From contig DAOTZV010000089.1 of NCBI GenBank assembly GCA_034434235.1, positions 1 through 62,316 on the forward strand: 62,316 bases of DNA. The letters run 5' to 3'. Of the stretch, positions 1-8,558 are shown piece by piece. Made by a program: the position numbers and the translations under genes. The notes under the pieces are model-generated. The model did no database searches and had not been told where the DNA came from. It worked only from the letters and a program-made list of their open reading frames with translations. The stretch comes from CAKZKT01 sp034434235. Its GTDB lineage: Bacteria; Chloroflexota; Anaerolineae; CG2-30-64-16. Within the stretch, counting starts at the first letter, position 1; each line of letters opens with the position of its first letter.

Positions 1-21
1 AAGCTCGCAGTACGCAAGGAA

Positions 22-2310
22 ATGCACACGGATATGGACGACGAGCCTCTGCTGCTGGAAGCCCTGGCGCGGCTGAACGAAATCGGCGGCCGCATCAACG
101 CGCTGACCGGCAGCGAAGATGCGCGCGCCGAGGCCACGCTCCAGTTGATCGTCGAAAGCGCCATTCGGGTAGTGCCCGGATCGGCCGCGGTGCTCTACGC
201 CTATGACCGCCGCCGCGGCGCGTTCGATCCGGTGTCGCGCGTGTCGGCCGGCGAATGGTTGGGGAACACGGCCGAAGAGCGCGCTCGCATCGAGGACGAC
301 GAGCCGCGCGCCGACGGCCTCGGCATGCGCGCGATCAGCCAATGCCGGCCGGTGCTCTCCTACGAAGAGCCGACGCCGGGCATCCATCCGGCCAAGCTGG
401 CGGCCGGCGCCCGAGTGCTCGCCTGCTTCCCGCTGGTCGTGGCCGGCGGGCCGATCGGCGTGCTCTACCTCTACCTGCGCGAAGAGCGGCGCTTCACCGG
501 GCTCGAGCTGTTGTTGCTCAGCGTGTTCGTCAACCAGGCCGCCATTGCCCTCTACCACGCGGAACAATTGGGTGCGGTGCAGCGCGAGCTGGCCCGCCGC
601 GCCGACGAGCTGGCCCGCCTGCGCCGCGCCGGCCTCCTGATCTCCTCGCGGCGCCGGCCGCAAGAGACCCTGGAAGCGATCTTGCAGATGGCCCTGGAGG
701 TGACCGGCGCGAAGTACGGCATTCTCCGCCTGGTGGACCGGCGACATCAGTTCCTGATCACGCAGGCGGTGGCCGGCGAGCGGCTGGACCGGCCGGCCGT
801 CGAAGCTCTGCCGCTCAACGCGACCAGCATCACGGGGTGGGTGGCGCGCACGCGGCAACCGCTCAACATCGCCGACGTGCAGACCGGACCGTGGGCCCGC
901 CTCTACTATCCGCTCGACTACTCGCTGGAGATGCGCTCGGAGCTGGCAGTGCCCCTCATCGGCGCGGGCGGCCGGCTGGAAGGGGTCCTGAACCTGGAAA
1001 GCCCGCAGGTCGCCGCGTTCAGCGAGCAGGACAGCCATCTGTTGCAGGCGTTTGCCACCCAGGCCGTGATCGCCATCCAGGAGGCGCGCCTGTTGGACGC
1101 GTTGCAGGAAGTCGCGGCCCGCCTGCTGGTCGAGCCGTGTCAGGTCGTGTTGGAGCGGCTGGTCGAGCTGGCCTGCGATCTGCTGAACGCCAGCGCCAGC
1201 GCCATCTGGACGTTGCGCGATGAGGCGTTGGTATTGGCGGCGGCCAGCGCCGGCTACGCACGCGGAGATCGGCTGTCGCTGCACGGTAGCTTGACCGGCC
1301 AGGCGGTTTTGCGTCGCATGGCCGTGACCAGCGACGACGTGCGCACCGATCCGCGCTTCGAACATCCTGAGCTGGCGCGTGCCCACGGCTGGACGCGGGC
1401 GCTCATCGTGCCCCTCACTCCGGCGCCGGCGGCCGGCTCAGAGGCTCCGCGCGGCGAGGAAGAACCGGTCGGCGCGTTCAGCGTCTATGGCACGGCCACC
1501 GCGCCCGAGGAATTTGCGGCCAGCGACTGGGACAAGAAGGTGTTGGGCATCCTGGCGCACTACGCGGCCCTGGCGCTGCAAAACGCCACGCGGCAACAGG
1601 CGCTGCGTGAGGCACAAGAAGCCCGCGCCGTGGCCGAGACGTTCGCCGTCATGGGCGATATCGCTTCGAACCTCCTGCACCACCTCAACAACAAAGTCGG
1701 CACGATTCCGGTGCGCGTCGAGGGCATCCAGGACAAATGCGCCGAGGCGGTTCGCCAGAACCCGTACCTGGCCGCCAATCTGAGCGCCATCGAGCACGCG
1801 GCGCTGGAGGCCATGGCCTCGGTGCGCGAGCAACTGGCCTTGTTGCGGCCGATCACCCCGGCGCCGGTGCAGGTCGGCGAGTGCGTGGCCCTCGCGTTGG
1901 AGCGCGCCCGGCTTCCGGCCCAGATCAAGGTGGAGGTCGCCGGGCTCGGCGACCTGCCCCCTGTCGCCGCGCACCAGGAGAGCCTGGTGCTGGCGCTGGT
2001 CAACCTGCTTCAGAACGCGGCCAATGCCATGGGCGACGCGGGCCGGATTGCCATCTCCGGCGCGGCCCGGCCGACGTGGGTTGAGCTGAGCGTACATGAT
2101 TCCGGCCCGGGCATTCGGCCCGAGCTGTATGACCGCATCTTTGAGTTCAACTTTTCCGGACAGCCCGCCGGCAGCCGAGGCAACCTGGGCTTCGGCCTCT
2201 GGTGGGTCAAGACGTTGATGACCCGTCTGGGCGGCTCCGTCAGCGCGGAGAGCGATCCCTCCGGCCGCGGCGCCACCTTCTACCTGCGCCTGCCGCGCGT
2301 TCAGGGGTAG
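22..2310 (+). CDS. Multi-GAF sensor histidine kinase
   Basis: This is a soluble sensor kinase of 762 aa with no membrane segment. Three GAF-like regions (about residues 20-180, 205-355 and 365-520) are followed by a short dimerisation region with LLHHLNN (candidate phospho-His at 553 or 554). The C-terminal HATPase domain shows an N box (NLLQNAANAM, from about 660), a G1 box (DSGPGI, about 693) and a G2 box (GFGLWW, about 723). The GAF regions probably bind a small ligand or a chromophore; which one cannot be told. The response regulator starts one base after its stop codon, so the two are almost certainly a cognate pair. The ATG at 22 follows an AAGGA-like site, but the window begins just upstream, so a longer N-terminus cannot be excluded. 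Confidence 0.9.
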   Translation: MHTDMDDEPLLLEALARLNEIGGRINALTGSEDARAEATLQLIVESAIRVVPGSAAVLYAYDRRRGAFDPVSRVSAGEWLGNTAEERARIEDDEPRADGLGMRAISQCRPVLSYEEPTPGIHPAKLAAGARVLACFPLVVAGGPIGVLYLYLREERRFTGLELLLLSVFVNQAAIALYHAEQLGAVQRELARRADELARLRRAGLLISSRRRPQETLEAILQMALEVTGAKYGILRLVDRRHQFLITQAVAGERLDRPAVEALPLNATSITGWVARTRQPLNIADVQTGPWARLYYPLDYSLEMRSELAVPLIGAGGRLEGVLNLESPQVAAFSEQDSHLLQAFATQAVIAIQEARLLDALQEVAARLLVEPCQVVLERLVELACDLLNASASAIWTLRDEALVLAAASAGYARGDRLSLHGSLTGQAVLRRMAVTSDDVRTDPRFEHPELARAHGWTRALIVPLTPAPAAGSEAPRGEEEPVGAFSVYGTATAPEEFAASDWDKKVLGILAHYAALALQNATRQQALREAQEARAVAETFAVMGDIASNLLHHLNNKVGTIPVRVEGIQDKCAEAVRQNPYLAANLSAIEHAALEAMASVREQLALLRPITPAPVQVGECVALALERARLPAQIKVEVAGLGDLPPVAAHQESLVLALVNLLQNAANAMGDAGRIAISGAARPTWVELSVHDSGPGIRPELYDRIFEFNFSGQPAGSRGNLGFGLWWVKTLMTRLGGSVSAESDPSGRGATFYLRLPRVQG

Positions 2311-2311
2311 G

Positions 2312-3430
2312 ATGATGACCGATCCTCCTCGTGCATTGATCGTCGAAGATAGCCCCGCGTGGCAGGAGATCCTGGCCGAGATCCTGGCCGACGAGGGGTT
2401 GGCCGTGGATACCGCGAGCAACTTCGAGGCCGCGCTGGCCCAGCTTCGCGCCGAAGCCCATCGCCTGGCCGTGATCGATCTCTCCCTGGAAGGGCATCGC
2501 CCCGGCCAGAACCAGGATGGATTGCAGGTGCTGGCCGCCGTGCGCCGCCACGATCCGGGATGCGTCGCCATCCTCCTCTCCGGCTACGCGACCGTCGAGG
2601 TGGCCGTTGCCGCGCTGACGGAGCACGGCGCCTATACCTGTTTGCGCAAGGAGATGTTCCGCCGCGCGGAGTTCCGCGCGGTCGTCCGCAAGGCCCTGGC
2701 CGTGGCGCCGGTTGCCCTTCCTGCGGATCGGCCCGCGCCGCCGGCCGTCGCCTCTTTGCCCCCCGCCCCCGCCGAAGGCGCGCCGGCCGTCCTGCTCGTG
2801 GAAGACGATGCCGGCTGGCGTTCTATCCTGGTGGATCTTCTGGCCGAAGCGTCTTATCAGGTGCGCACCTGCGCAAGCTATGGCGAGGCGCTCGGCCACC
2901 TGCGTCGTCCGCCCTGGGCGCTGGCCGTCGTGGACCTGGGCCTGGCGAGCTCGCTCGACGCGGAGGCGAACCGCGACGGCTATCGCGTGTTGGCCGCCGC
3001 GCAAGAGGCCGGCGTGCCGGCGATCGTGGTCAGCGGCGTGGCGACGCCGGCCGACATCGAGTACGTGTACGCTACGTATGGGGTCTTCGCCTGCATCGAG
3101 AAACAGGCCTTCGACCGGTCGGCCTTCATGCGCACCGTCGCCGATGCCATCGCGGCCGGTCGGGCCCGGCCGGGCCAACTGGCGGGCCTCACCCCGCGCG
3201 AGCGGGAGGTGCTGGCGTTGCTGGTGCAGGGATTGGCGAACAAGGAGATCGCCCGCGAGCTGGTGATCTCGACCAATACCGTCAAGCGCTATCTGAAGTC
3301 CATCTTCGAGAAGCTGGGCGTGGAGAGCCGCGCCGCTGCGGTGGCCGTTGCGCTCGCCGCGGGCATGCCGACCTCGCCACGCCGCGGGCGAGAGACCGCG
3401 ACGGGTACTCTTGCAAGGGAGAAACCATGA
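2312..3430 (+). CDS. Double-receiver response regulator with LuxR HTH
   Basis: The 372 aa protein has two receiver domains in tandem (about 6-130 and 160-285) and a C-terminal GerE/LuxR-type helix-turn-helix beginning LTPREREVLALL. Each receiver keeps the acidic pair (VEDS, VEDD), a phospho-acceptor Asp (VIDLSL, VVDLGL) and a C-terminal Lys (CLRKEMF, CIEKQAF). A Pro/Ala-rich linker separates the receivers. It is the likely output partner of the kinase just upstream and probably a DNA-binding transcription factor. Its stop codon overlaps the aldolase start (ATGA), so the three genes are co-transcribed. Two complete receivers on one LuxR-type regulator are uncommon and would allow two phosphorylation inputs. 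Confidence 0.88.
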   Translation: MMTDPPRALIVEDSPAWQEILAEILADEGLAVDTASNFEAALAQLRAEAHRLAVIDLSLEGHRPGQNQDGLQVLAAVRRHDPGCVAILLSGYATVEVAVAALTEHGAYTCLRKEMFRRAEFRAVVRKALAVAPVALPADRPAPPAVASLPPAPAEGAPAVLLVEDDAGWRSILVDLLAEASYQVRTCASYGEALGHLRRPPWALAVVDLGLASSLDAEANRDGYRVLAAAQEAGVPAIVVSGVATPADIEYVYATYGVFACIEKQAFDRSAFMRTVADAIAAGRARPGQLAGLTPREREVLALLVQGLANKEIARELVISTNTVKRYLKSIFEKLGVESRAAAVAVALAAGMPTSPRRGRETATGTLAREKP

Positions 3431-4071
3431 ACAAAGCTCAAAAAATCCAACTGATCCGCGACACGGGCGTCATTGCCATCATGCGCGCCCAGAGTTCCGA
3501 CCAACTGATCGCCGCGGCCGACGCCATCCGGCAGGGGGGCGTGCGGGCCATCGAAGTGACGATGACCACGCCCGGCGCGCTGCGGGTGATCGAACAGGCG
3601 ACCGCCCGCTACGGCGACGACGTGCTTTTCGGCGCGGGCACCGTGCTCGACGCCGAGACTGCGCGGGCCGCGATCCTGGCCGGCGCGGGCTTCATCGTCG
3701 CGCCCACCCTCAGCTTCGCCGTGATCGAGCTGTGCCGGCGCTACAATATCCCGGTCATCCCCGGCTGCTATACGCCGACCGAGCTGCTGGCGGCCTGGGA
3801 GGCCGGCGCGGACCTCGTCAAGCTCTTCCCGGCCGATGTGGGCGGCCCGGGCCTGGTGAAGGCGATCCTGGCGCCTTTGCCGCAGCTCCAGATCGTGCCG
3901 GTGGGCGGCGTTGACCTGACCACCACGGCCGACTTCATTCGCAGCGGCGCGGTGGCCGTCGGCGTGGGGAGCAGCCTGATCAACCAGAAGCTGCTCGACG
4001 CGGGCGACATGGCCGAGCTGACCCGCCGCGCCGCGGCGTTCATCGCGGAAGTCAAGAAGGGGAGGTCGTAG
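3427..4071 (+). CDS. eda: KDPG/KHG aldolase
   Basis: The 214 aa protein is a class I aldolase of the Entner-Doudoroff family, which splits 2-keto-3-deoxy-6-phosphogluconate to pyruvate and glyceraldehyde 3-phosphate and often also acts on 4-hydroxy-2-oxoglutarate. Family signatures are the catalytic Glu in IEVTMTTPGA and the Schiff-base Lys in ADLVKLFPAD; the C-terminal PVGGVD/GVGSSL phosphate-binding segment is present. The ATG at 3427 overlaps the regulator stop and is preceded by AAGGGA at 3415-3420. The overlap with a two-component system suggests sugar-acid metabolism is co-expressed with the signalling pair, but the substrate in vivo cannot be read from the sequence. Confidence 0.9.
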   Translation: MNKAQKIQLIRDTGVIAIMRAQSSDQLIAAADAIRQGGVRAIEVTMTTPGALRVIEQATARYGDDVLFGAGTVLDAETARAAILAGAGFIVAPTLSFAVIELCRRYNIPVIPGCYTPTELLAAWEAGADLVKLFPADVGGPGLVKAILAPLPQLQIVPVGGVDLTTTADFIRSGAVAVGVGSSLINQKLLDAGDMAELTRRAAAFIAEVKKGRS

Positions 4072-4088
4072 CGCAGAAGCGGCCCGGC

Positions 4089-4742
4089 TCACCGCCGCAA
4101 GGCTTCGGCGCAGGAGAAGAGGGCCGCGGCAAGAAAACCTGCCGTGCCCACCAGAAATCCCCATCCCGGCGGCAACGTCCGGCGGTAGAGTGCCTCGATG
4201 CCCGGGTGCACCTGCAAGAAGCCCCAGGCCGGCGCGATGGCCGCCGCCAGGCTGAGCAGCAGGATGATGATCAGGACGAGCCGGTTCGGCAGGTAGCGGG
4301 TGATCAGCGCGGCAGGGACAAGGAGCCAACAGACAAGTATGGCGATGACCTGCAGGCGGAATTCGGGCTGGAGGAGGACGGCGGGGCTCCAGGCCGGCGG
4401 AAGCATGGCGGCCGCCAGCGGCAGGCTGATCAGCGCGAGCAGGACCCGGCTCCAACGCGGCAGGTTGCGCCGGCCGGCCAGCAGGCCGGCCGAGACGCTG
4501 GCGGCAAACAGGGGCAGATAGAACAGCTCGCGCATGAGCACCACCCGGCCGGCGATCACATCGGGCAGGAACTTGACATATTCCGCCAGATCGAGGCCGA
4601 TGATGACCAGCCCGGCGGCCTTATGCGGCACCCACGGCCCATAGTAGCCGATTACGCCGAGTGCCAGCAGCGCGGCGAGGACGGCCCAGCGGAGCCGTTC
4701 CCAGCGCCGGCGGCGTTGCTCGCCGAGATAGATTGATGCCAT
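4089..4742 (-). CDS. Polytopic membrane protein of unknown function
   Basis: The protein has 217 aa and about six hydrophobic segments, starting with one near residues 18-36; there is no recognisable domain. The start at 4742 was chosen because a strong GAGGAGG site lies just upstream; a longer frame to 4829 would run into the preceding glycosyltransferase gene. It is the last gene of the polysaccharide cluster, beginning 10 bases after the glycosyltransferase stop, so a role in envelope polysaccharide assembly is a guess from position. It ends 17 bases from the convergent aldolase gene, with no clear terminator between them. Confidence 0.7.
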   Translation of the reverse strand: MASIYLGEQRRRRWERLRWAVLAALLALGVIGYYGPWVPHKAAGLVIIGLDLAEYVKFLPDVIAGRVVLMRELFYLPLFAASVSAGLLAGRRNLPRWSRVLLALISLPLAAAMLPPAWSPAVLLQPEFRLQVIAILVCWLLVPAALITRYLPNRLVLIIILLLSLAAAIAPAWGFLQVHPGIEALYRRTLPPGWGFLVGTAGFLAAALFSCAEALRR

Positions 4743-4752
4743 GTCGCCCTCC

Positions 4753-5877
4753 TCAAGCCGCGGCGGCCCGGTACGCCTCGAGCAAATCGCTTGCCGAGCG
4801 CTGCCAGGTAAAGCGTCGGGCCTGGACATAGCCGCGCTCGATCATCTGCCGGCGCAACGTCGCATCGCCAAGCGCCCGCATCAGCGCATCGGCCAATCCG
4901 TCCACGTCCTGCGCGTCGACGAGGAGGGCGGCCGGACCGGCGGCTTCCGGCAGGCTGGAGTTGTTGCCGGCCACCACCGGCGTGCCGCACGCCATCGCCT
5001 CCAGCACCGGGATCCCGAACCCCTCATACAGCGAAGGATAGGCCAACAGATCGGCCAGGGAATAGAGCGCAGGCAGATCGGCATCGGCCACGAAGCCGGG
5101 AAAGATCACCTGACCTTCCAATTTCTCGCGCTCGACCTGCTCGAAGATCGCTTCGTACAACCAGCCGGGCCGGCCGGCGATCACCAGGGCATGGTCGAGG
5201 CCGGTGGCCCGGCGCATCTGCGCGAACGCGCGGATCAGGCCGACGAAGTTCTTGCGCGGCTCCAGCGTGCCGATGCCCAGGATAAAGCGCGGGGGCAGAC
5301 GATAGCGCGCCCGCACGGCCGCCAGTTGATCGGGATCTTCGACGCGACGGAAGCGCGGCTCCACCGCGGGCGTCACCACGCTGATCTTCTCGCCGTCTAC
5401 GCCGAGCAGCTCCATCAGGTCGCGCCGCGTGCTCTCCGAATCGGCCAACACGCGAGCTGCGCGCGCCACCGAACGGGGCACGACGCGCTCCAGGAAGGCG
5501 CGCAGGCCGGGATCGGCGCAGTGGGGCAGGCGCAGGAACGACAGATCATGGATCGTCACGATGCCGCGCGGCCGGCGCAGGGGCGGCAGCGCGAAGTCGG
5601 GCGCGTGGAACAGATCGCAGGCGCCCGTCAGCAACTCGGCCGGCGCCGGGATGTGCAGGCGATGCCAGGCGACCGTCAGCCAGCGAGCCGACAGCGAGCT
5701 GCAGCGGATGACGAAGTTCGTCGGCCAGTCGTCGGCCGGCGGTCGTTCGCCCGCACAGAAGAGGATGTAGCTGTTCTGGCGGTCCATCCCGGCAAGCGCC
5801 GTCACCAGCCCGCGCGTATAGCGGCCGATGCCGGCCCCCTGTCGCAGAGCGGGCGTGTAATCGATCGCGATCTTCAC
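4753..5877 (-). CDS. GT4-family glycosyltransferase
   Basis: This 374 aa cytoplasmic glycosyltransferase has a GT-B fold, transfers a sugar from a nucleotide donor, and by family is probably a mannosyltransferase-like enzyme. The N-terminus (DYTPALRQGAGIGRYTRGL) carries the glycine-rich acceptor-side loop, and the C-terminal half has the E-x7-E donor motif (YEGFGIPVLEAMACGTPVV). The start is GTG at 5877, directly after the TAG stop of the GtrA gene, so translation is probably coupled. It sits in an operon with an O-antigen ligase and two GtrA proteins, which fits synthesis of a surface polysaccharide. Donor and acceptor cannot be assigned. Confidence 0.9.
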   Translation of the reverse strand: MKIAIDYTPALRQGAGIGRYTRGLVTALAGMDRQNSYILFCAGERPPADDWPTNFVIRCSSLSARWLTVAWHRLHIPAPAELLTGACDLFHAPDFALPPLRRPRGIVTIHDLSFLRLPHCADPGLRAFLERVVPRSVARAARVLADSESTRRDLMELLGVDGEKISVVTPAVEPRFRRVEDPDQLAAVRARYRLPPRFILGIGTLEPRKNFVGLIRAFAQMRRATGLDHALVIAGRPGWLYEAIFEQVEREKLEGQVIFPGFVADADLPALYSLADLLAYPSLYEGFGIPVLEAMACGTPVVAGNNSSLPEAAGPAALLVDAQDVDGLADALMRALGDATLRRQMIERGYVQARRFTWQRSASDLLEAYRAAAA

Positions 5878-6393
5878 CTACTGAATCCCGCGGTACGTCC
5901 AGGCACGATTGACGAAATAGTTCCAGAAAAGCACGATGCCGATGGCGATGATCTTCGCGGCCAGATACGCGGGCGGATCGGGCAACGCCAGGGCGAACAC
6001 CGGATGGAGGCCGAGCACCACCAGCTCGTTGATCCCCAGGCCGATCACGTTGACCACCACGAACTGAGCCAGCTGGCTGGTCAGGGGCCGTTGGCGGCTC
6101 TCCGGAAAGGTCCACAGGCGGTTCCAGGTGAAATTGCTCAGCACGGCCACGGTGAAGCCCAGCCCGACGGCCACTTCGAGAGGCAGGCGCAACACCTCGC
6201 GCGAGAAGGTGAGGACGGACAGGTCCACCACCATGCCGATGGCGCCCACGGTAGCGAACTTCAAAAAACGCACCAGCTCTTTGGGCCGGCGCTCCAGCCC
6301 AAAGCGATTGATCACCGGCAGCCGCACGGCCCACGCCAACAGGGGCGGCAGCCGATACTCGGACGAAACGACCTGTTCAGTCAAGCGATCCAT
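5878..6393 (-). CDS. GtrA-family membrane protein
   Basis: The 171 aa protein has four predicted membrane helices and matches the GtrA/DPMS-like family: FLKFATVGAIGMVVDLSVL at the first helix and the C-terminal pattern FWNYFVNRAWTYRG. GtrA proteins are thought to move polyprenyl-linked sugars across the membrane or to anchor a glycosyltransferase. Its stop abuts the GT4 start. It is a paralogue of the next gene upstream, sharing the TWNRLWTFPESRQRPL-type segment between helices. ATG at 6391-6393 is the only sensible start, although the AGGAG just before it is unusually close. Confidence 0.85.
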   Translation of the reverse strand: MDRLTEQVVSSEYRLPPLLAWAVRLPVINRFGLERRPKELVRFLKFATVGAIGMVVDLSVLTFSREVLRLPLEVAVGLGFTVAVLSNFTWNRLWTFPESRQRPLTSQLAQFVVVNVIGLGINELVVLGLHPVFALALPDPPAYLAAKIIAIGIVLFWNYFVNRAWTYRGIQ

Positions 6394-6402
6394 GCTCCTG
6401 AT

Positions 6403-6858
6403 TCACAGCCCCCGCCAGGTCCACAGGCGGTTCGCGCCGAAGTTCCAGAAGAGCGCGATGCTACTGGCGGTCGCCTTGGCCAGATTCCAGGCCAGGCCGG
6501 CCGTGAAGAGATGTTGCCACACGAGTGCGTGGCTTCCGAGGAAGATCAGTTCGTTGATGGCGTAGCCCCCCAGATTGACCAGAAAGAACTGCGCCAGTTG
6601 GGCATCGAACGGACGTTGCCGGCTCTCCGGCACGGTCCACATTCGGTTCAAGATGAACGTGTTCAACACGGCGATCGTGAACGAACACGTGTTGGCGAGC
6701 CAGGCCGGCAGATGGGCGACGAAGATCAGAAAATTCAGGACGCTGAAGTCAACAACAAAGCCCCAGGTGCCGACCATGGCAAAGCGCAAGAATCGTCCGA
6801 TCTCGCGTCTTCCCCGGCCGGCCAGCAGTCCGTTCAAGTGTACGGTCAGAAACGTCAA
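6403..6858 (-). CDS. GtrA-family membrane protein (second copy)
   Basis: This 151 aa GtrA-type protein has four helices: FLRFAMVGTWGFVVDFSVL, a helix before LNRMWTVPESRQRPFDAQ, and the C-terminal FWNFGANRLWTWRGL. It is clearly homologous to its downstream neighbour, and the pair probably arose by tandem duplication and divergence. The start is a TTG at 6856-6858 preceded by GAGG seven bases upstream; no ATG fits. It overlaps nothing and lies 15 bases downstream of the O-antigen ligase gene. As for its paralogue, the likely role is translocation of a lipid-linked sugar. Confidence 0.82.
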   Translation of the reverse strand: MTFLTVHLNGLLAGRGRREIGRFLRFAMVGTWGFVVDFSVLNFLIFVAHLPAWLANTCSFTIAVLNTFILNRMWTVPESRQRPFDAQLAQFFLVNLGGYAINELIFLGSHALVWQHLFTAGLAWNLAKATASSIALFWNFGANRLWTWRGL

Positions 6859-6873
6859 AGCGATGCCTCGATC

Positions 6874-8295
6874 TCATTCCATGGCGATGCAGCCGAGCAG
6901 CAACGCAAGCTGAAGCTGCATGTGTTGCACAAACAGATTGTCGAAAATGTTGTGCGCCGTCAGATAGGCCAGCGTGCCCAGAACGCCGAGCGCCAGCCCG
7001 GCGCGGTATCTCTCGGCAATCCGCGATCGGCGCCACGCCAGCAACCACATTCCTACCCACAGCGCGACAAACATGCCTGCGCCGATGATTCCTGTTTCGG
7101 CCAGAAAGTTGACATAAATATTATGCGCGTGACCTAACGGCTCATACCAGTGGGGCAGGGCGTAGTGCTCGTAGGCGGCCGCGTAGTTGCCGATCCCCAC
7201 GCCCAGCCACGGATGATCGTCGAACATGGCGAGACCTGCTCGCCAGTGGGCCACACGCTCCAGGACGGCGAAATTCTCGTCGGTGATCTCGGTGCGCGCC
7301 GGATCGGGCACCGACACATAGTTGCCCAGATCGCTCACGCGGCTCGCGATGGCCGGGGGCAACCATCCCCAGCCGGCCGTCCACAGGATGGCAGCCATCG
7401 CTGCGGCCGCGGCGATGGCGAGCAGGGCCGTGCGTCGTGTGCGCGCTCCGACGACAACCACGAGCGCCAGGCCGAGCGCCAGCCATCCCCCGCGCGACCA
7501 GCTCATCCCGATGCCGGCGGCCAACAGGATGGCCGTCCCTCCGCAGGCGGCTCCGATGATCAGATGCTCCGGCCGGCGCGTTCGCCGCCACTGGACTAGG
7601 GCCGCCAGCGCAAGGCTCGCGGCCACCGGCGCCAGATAGCCCAGGTACCCGGCGTAGGGGTTGGGCTGCTGGAATGTCCCGTAGGCCCGCATGAAGCGTC
7701 CGCCCAACAGGAACGCCGACGGCCCGATGCGCGCCAGGAACTGATAGGCGCCGAGGGCCACCTGGCCGATGCCGGCCAGAAGCAGGGCCGCCACCACCCA
7801 CCAGATCTGGCGGCCGCGCACCATCTGGGTTGTCAACGCGTAGAGCAGGACGAACTCTGCCCATTTGAGCAGCTCGGGGATCCCTTCGCGCCACGAGGAA
7901 GCAATCCCCAGGCTGAGGGCCAGGATCCACAGAAAGCCGCCGAAGGCGCCTGTCAACGGTGGCAGGCGAATGACGATCTCGCGCTGGGCCACCTGGCGGG
8001 CCAACCAGCCCGCGAACGTTGCGGCTACGAGGAGGTCCACACCGTCCATGCCGGCCAGCGGCAATGCCATCAGCTTCCCATAGGGGATGATCAGCGCCAG
8101 GACAACCAATCCCGCAACGGGCCAGATCGCGATCGCGATCGCCAGACCGCCGGCCGCCAGCAAAATAGTCGCCAGTTCGAGCGGCGCCCAGGCGATCAGC
8201 GCGGCCAGACCGGCCAGTCCTGCGCCGCCGAAGAGCCAGCCGACGCACGTCGAGCCGATCGCGCCGGCTCGACGTGTTGTGCGCGCCTCGATCAT
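6874..8295 (-). CDS. O-antigen ligase family protein (Wzy_C)
   Basis: This 473 aa polytopic membrane protein has about 10-12 helices and a large periplasmic loop near its C-terminus that contains LGVGIGNYAAAYEHY, the pattern usual in the O-antigen ligase/polymerase superfamily; SRGGWLALGLA is the preceding family helix. These proteins join or polymerise surface glycans outside the membrane. The start at 8295 was chosen because AGGAAAT lies eight bases before the ATG; a GTG-type extension to 8334 would run into the -10 box of the promoter at 8343-8371. It is the first gene of a five-gene minus-strand polysaccharide operon. Confidence 0.83.
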   Translation of the reverse strand: MIEARTTRRAGAIGSTCVGWLFGGAGLAGLAALIAWAPLELATILLAAGGLAIAIAIWPVAGLVVLALIIPYGKLMALPLAGMDGVDLLVAATFAGWLARQVAQREIVIRLPPLTGAFGGFLWILALSLGIASSWREGIPELLKWAEFVLLYALTTQMVRGRQIWWVVAALLLAGIGQVALGAYQFLARIGPSAFLLGGRFMRAYGTFQQPNPYAGYLGYLAPVAASLALAALVQWRRTRRPEHLIIGAACGGTAILLAAGIGMSWSRGGWLALGLALVVVVGARTRRTALLAIAAAAAMAAILWTAGWGWLPPAIASRVSDLGNYVSVPDPARTEITDENFAVLERVAHWRAGLAMFDDHPWLGVGIGNYAAAYEHYALPHWYEPLGHAHNIYVNFLAETGIIGAGMFVALWVGMWLLAWRRSRIAERYRAGLALGVLGTLAYLTAHNIFDNLFVQHMQLQLALLLGCIAME

Positions 8296-8342
8296 CGTGA
8301 TTTCCTGCCTCTCGGCATATTCGACCTCAACCAAACGAAATC

Positions 8343-8392
8343 ATGATACGGCAAAGCCCACATGTTGTCAATTGCCGATCCTGTGATATACT
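8343..8392. promoter_or_regulatory. Overlapping divergent sigma-70-type promoters
   Basis: On the minus strand TTGACA (complement of 8366-8371), 17 bases and TATCAT (complement of 8343-8348) face the polysaccharide operon. On the plus strand TTGTCA (8365-8370), 16 bases and TATACT (8387-8392) face the DsbA-like gene. The two -35 boxes occupy almost the same bases, so polymerases could not bind both promoters at once. The boxes are seen directly; that they are used is inference. Confidence 0.7.
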
Positions 8393-8484
8393 CAGTAGAT
8401 CACAATTTTGCTGCTCCAAGCCGGTCTGTGACCGGCGGTCGGGGGTCACAGACCCCCTCTGAGCTTGAATCTGTGATCTACTGA
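8392..8484. repeat. Nested perfect inverted repeat in 5' leader
   Basis: An outer pair of perfect 13-base arms (TCAGTAGATCACA at 8392-8404 and its complement at 8472-8484) encloses an inner pair of perfect 11-base arms (GGTCTGTGACC at 8423-8433 and its complement at 8444-8454). The element begins at the +1 region of the plus-strand promoter and would lie in the mRNA leader of the DsbA-like gene. It could be a MITE-like repeat or a structured leader. The following 74 bases to the gene hold only its ribosome binding site. Confidence 0.75.
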
Positions 8485-8558
8485 TACTGGTGCCATTTCA
8501 TCCGGGATGGCTTCCCGGCGGCTCAGATCAACTTGTGCGTAGAAAGGGGATAGAAGGA

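Noticed and set aside
255..1223. Long Arg/Ala/Gly-rich open frames overlapping the histidine kinase
   Set aside because: They are out-of-frame shadows of a high-GC gene with low-complexity composition and no ribosome sites.
4741..7137. Plus-strand open frame of nearly 800 codons
   Set aside because: It lies antisense to five well-supported minus-strand genes, and its His/Gln/Arg-rich composition is typical of antisense frames in high-GC DNA.
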